From the NCBI GenBank assembly GCA_035532755.1, contig DATKQI010000033.1, forward strand, positions 1 through 7,993: a stretch of 7,993 nucleotides of DNA, read 5' to 3'. Of this stretch, positions 7,308-7,993 are shown in pieces. Position numbers and translations under genes: made by a program. The notes below the pieces were generated by a model, which made no database searches, had not been told where the DNA came from, and saw only the letters and a program-made list of their open reading frames with translations. Source of the DNA: DATKQI01 sp035532755 (GTDB lineage: Bacteria; Pseudomonadota; Alphaproteobacteria; Acetobacterales; Acetobacteraceae). The number at the start of each line of letters is the position of its first letter. The stretch's first letter is position 1.

Positions 7308-7339
7308 TGCACGCGCGCGAACCCGCGCAGGTGCGTGCA
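7308..7339 (-). promoter_or_regulatory. Strong GC hairpin in the speD-speE gap, adjacent to the speE ribosome binding site
   Basis: An outer 7-base inverted repeat (7308-7314 with 7333-7339; TGCACGC/GCGTGCA) continues into an inner 5-base one (7315-7319 with 7324-7328; GCGCG/CGCGC). It has a 4-base loop (7320-7323) and a 4-base bulge (7329-7332). In the speD-speE transcript the stem ends one base before the GGAG at 7303-7306. It lacks a U-run, so it is not a standard terminator. It could protect or process the mRNA, or tune speE translation relative to speD; the role is inference. Confidence 0.5.
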
Positions 7340-7372
7340 CCCGCGCGGAGATGCGCGCCAGAGATGTTTCGG

Positions 7373-7840
7373 TTACGCGATCAGCCCGCGCCGCTGCTCG
7401 CCCAGATGGATCGAGGCCGGCCGGAACGCCGCCTTCAGCACCGGGATCGACTTGTACGGGTCGCATTCGCCGCACATGAAGATATCGATCGCGGCAAAAT
7501 CCCGCTCCGGCCAGGTGTGGATCGAGATATGGCTCTCGGCCAGCACCACCACGCCCGAGACGCCGCCATTGGGCGAGAAATGGTGGAAGTGGCTGTGCAG
7601 GATGGTCGCCCCCGCGGCCACCGCCGCCTCGCACAGCGTCGCATCGATCAGTGCCGGGTCGCCCAGGTTGGTCGCACCCCACAGATCGACCAGCAGATGC
7701 GTGCCGGCGAACTTCACGCCATCCCGCACCACGAAATAGTCCTTCTGCTCCTCGGACCCCACAGCCTGGGCGGAAACATCGTTCGTCTGGTTCTCGCTCG
7801 GAGTCTCCGAGACCATCCCCAGTCGGGCAAGTGCGTTCAT
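7373..7840 (-). CDS. speD: S-adenosylmethionine decarboxylase proenzyme (prokaryotic class 1)
   Basis: Makes decarboxylated SAM, the aminopropyl donor used by SpeE. It is a pyruvoyl enzyme: the proenzyme cuts itself between Glu102 and Ser103 (in LAESHISIHTWPE), and the serine becomes the pyruvoyl group. His108 and Cys123 (in FMCGECDPY) match T. maritima His68 and Cys83, with Ser103 matching Ser63, so all catalytic positions are present. HLLVDLWGA (48-56) and HSHFHHFSPNGGVSGVVVLAESH (82-104) also fit the family. The 155-residue protein has about 40 extra N-terminal residues relative to the short thermophile and Bacillus-type enzymes, rich in polar residues (SETPSENQTNDVSAQ). I chose the ATG at 7840 because GAGGGGG at 7847-7853 precedes it by 6 bases. 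An in-frame ATG at 7891 (MSRWHVLK...) lies in a repeat-rich leader and is less likely; one at 7816 has a weaker site. speE follows, probably in the same operon. Confidence 0.95.
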   Translation of the reverse strand: MNALARLGMVSETPSENQTNDVSAQAVGSEEQKDYFVVRDGVKFAGTHLLVDLWGATNLGDPALIDATLCEAAVAAGATILHSHFHHFSPNGGVSGVVVLAESHISIHTWPERDFAAIDIFMCGECDPYKSIPVLKAAFRPASIHLGEQRRGLIA

Positions 7841-7846
7841 CGCGAA

Positions 7847-7853
7847 CCCCCTC
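7847..7853 (-). promoter_or_regulatory. Ribosome binding site deciding the speD start
   Basis: GAGGGGG on the minus strand, 6 bases before the ATG at 7840. The in-frame ATG at 7891 has only a purine run (AAGGGGG) ending one base before it, too close for normal initiation. Confidence 0.55.
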
Positions 7854-7863
7854 AACCAGCAGA

Positions 7864-7912
7864 CGGCCTTGAGGACATGCCACCGTGACATGCCCCCTTG
7901 GGGCCAAGGCCG
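7864..7912 (-). promoter_or_regulatory. Repeat-rich leader upstream of speD (possible cis-regulatory RNA or operator)
   Basis: A 7-base inverted repeat (CGGCCTT at 7864-7870 with AAGGCCG at 7906-7912) encloses a 35-base segment. Within it is a direct repeat of 8 bases (GACATGCC on the plus strand at 7874-7881 and 7887-7894, 13 bases apart). The run CCCCTTGGGG (7894-7903) and its flanks could pair in a competing way. It does not resemble a SAM riboswitch that I can recognise. It may be a protein-binding site (direct repeats about one helical turn apart) or a folded leader. Confidence 0.35.
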
Positions 7913-7915
7913 CGG

Positions 7916-7944
7916 GTTATGGGGTTCAAGGCCCGGCCATGCAA
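7916..7944 (-). promoter_or_regulatory. Candidate promoter for speD-speE
   Basis: On the minus strand TTGCAT (7939-7944) is followed after 17 bases by CATAAC (7916-7921; four of six matches to TATAAT). Transcription would begin near 7909, about 70 bases before the speD ATG. This would place the start inside the 5' arm of the leader inverted repeat, so either the start is a little further upstream or the repeat acts as DNA. Confidence 0.4.
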
Positions 7945-7968
7945 GGGGAAATCCGCCCCCTGCCCCGC

Positions 7969-7989
7969 AAAAACCGGGCGCATGGCCCG
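7969..7989 (-). terminator. Possible intrinsic terminator of an upstream minus-strand gene
   Basis: On the minus strand a 5-base GC stem (CGGGC/GCCCG, plus-strand 7985-7989 with 7975-7979) with a 5-base loop is followed after one base by TTTTT (7969-7973). It lies just upstream of the speD promoter and would separate speD-speE from a gene beyond the right edge. The stem is short, so this is tentative. Confidence 0.35.
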
Positions 7990-7993
7990 CGCC

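Noticed and set aside
5493..7739. 748-codon plus-strand open frame running from inside the antiporter across the gap and opposite speE and speD
   Set aside because: It overlaps the antiporter out of frame and then lies antisense to two clear enzymes; no domain is visible, and it is explained by high GC lowering stop frequency.
7296..7907. Minus-strand open frame extending the speE frame upstream through speD (492 codons in total) as a possible fusion
   Set aside because: The upstream part is speD read in the wrong frame; speE has its own ATG and Shine-Dalgarno at 7295 and 7303-7306.

Overview
The window reads as chromosomal DNA from a high-GC alphaproteobacterium. Strong G/C preference at third codon positions and the style of the proteins suggest the Rhodospirillales/Acetobacteraceae area, but this placement is inference and there is no rRNA or other taxonomic marker here. 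The window holds seven genes, tightly packed. I see no insertion sequence, phage gene, CRISPR array, tRNA or rRNA.

Left block (minus strand, 1-2015): an RraA-like / HMG-CHA aldolase-like protein is followed by a family 1 periplasmic solute-binding protein of an ABC importer. The binding protein runs off the left edge and lacks its C-terminus. The pair looks like the start of an uptake-and-catabolism unit for a carbohydrate or sugar-acid type solute. The substrate cannot be read from the sequence.

Middle block (plus strand, 2099-6366): nadE (glutamine-dependent NAD+ synthetase), gltX (glutamyl-tRNA synthetase) and an NhaP2/CvrA-like cation/proton antiporter. They are separated by 4 and 19 bases and so are probably one operon. 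The 83-base divergent gap between the aldolase-like gene and nadE carries a candidate promoter and a perfect 12-base palindrome that ends directly at the nadE ATG.

Right block (minus strand, 6429-7840): speD (S-adenosylmethionine decarboxylase) followed by speE (aminopropyltransferase / spermidine synthase). Together they make decarboxylated SAM and transfer its aminopropyl group to a diamine, usually putrescine to spermidine. The speD upstream region has a candidate promoter and an inverted/direct repeat leader. The 77-base speD-speE gap has a strong GC hairpin abutting the speE ribosome binding site. A possible terminator of an upstream minus-strand gene lies at the right edge.

The middle and right blocks converge across a 62-base gap (6367-6428) in which I see no clear intrinsic terminator. 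Most of the content is housekeeping metabolism. I found no convincing new multi-gene system. The points most worth checking are the possible regulatory structures around speD/speE, the palindrome at nadE, the antiporter without a cytosolic regulatory domain, and the Glu-for-Asp change in the RraA-like protein.
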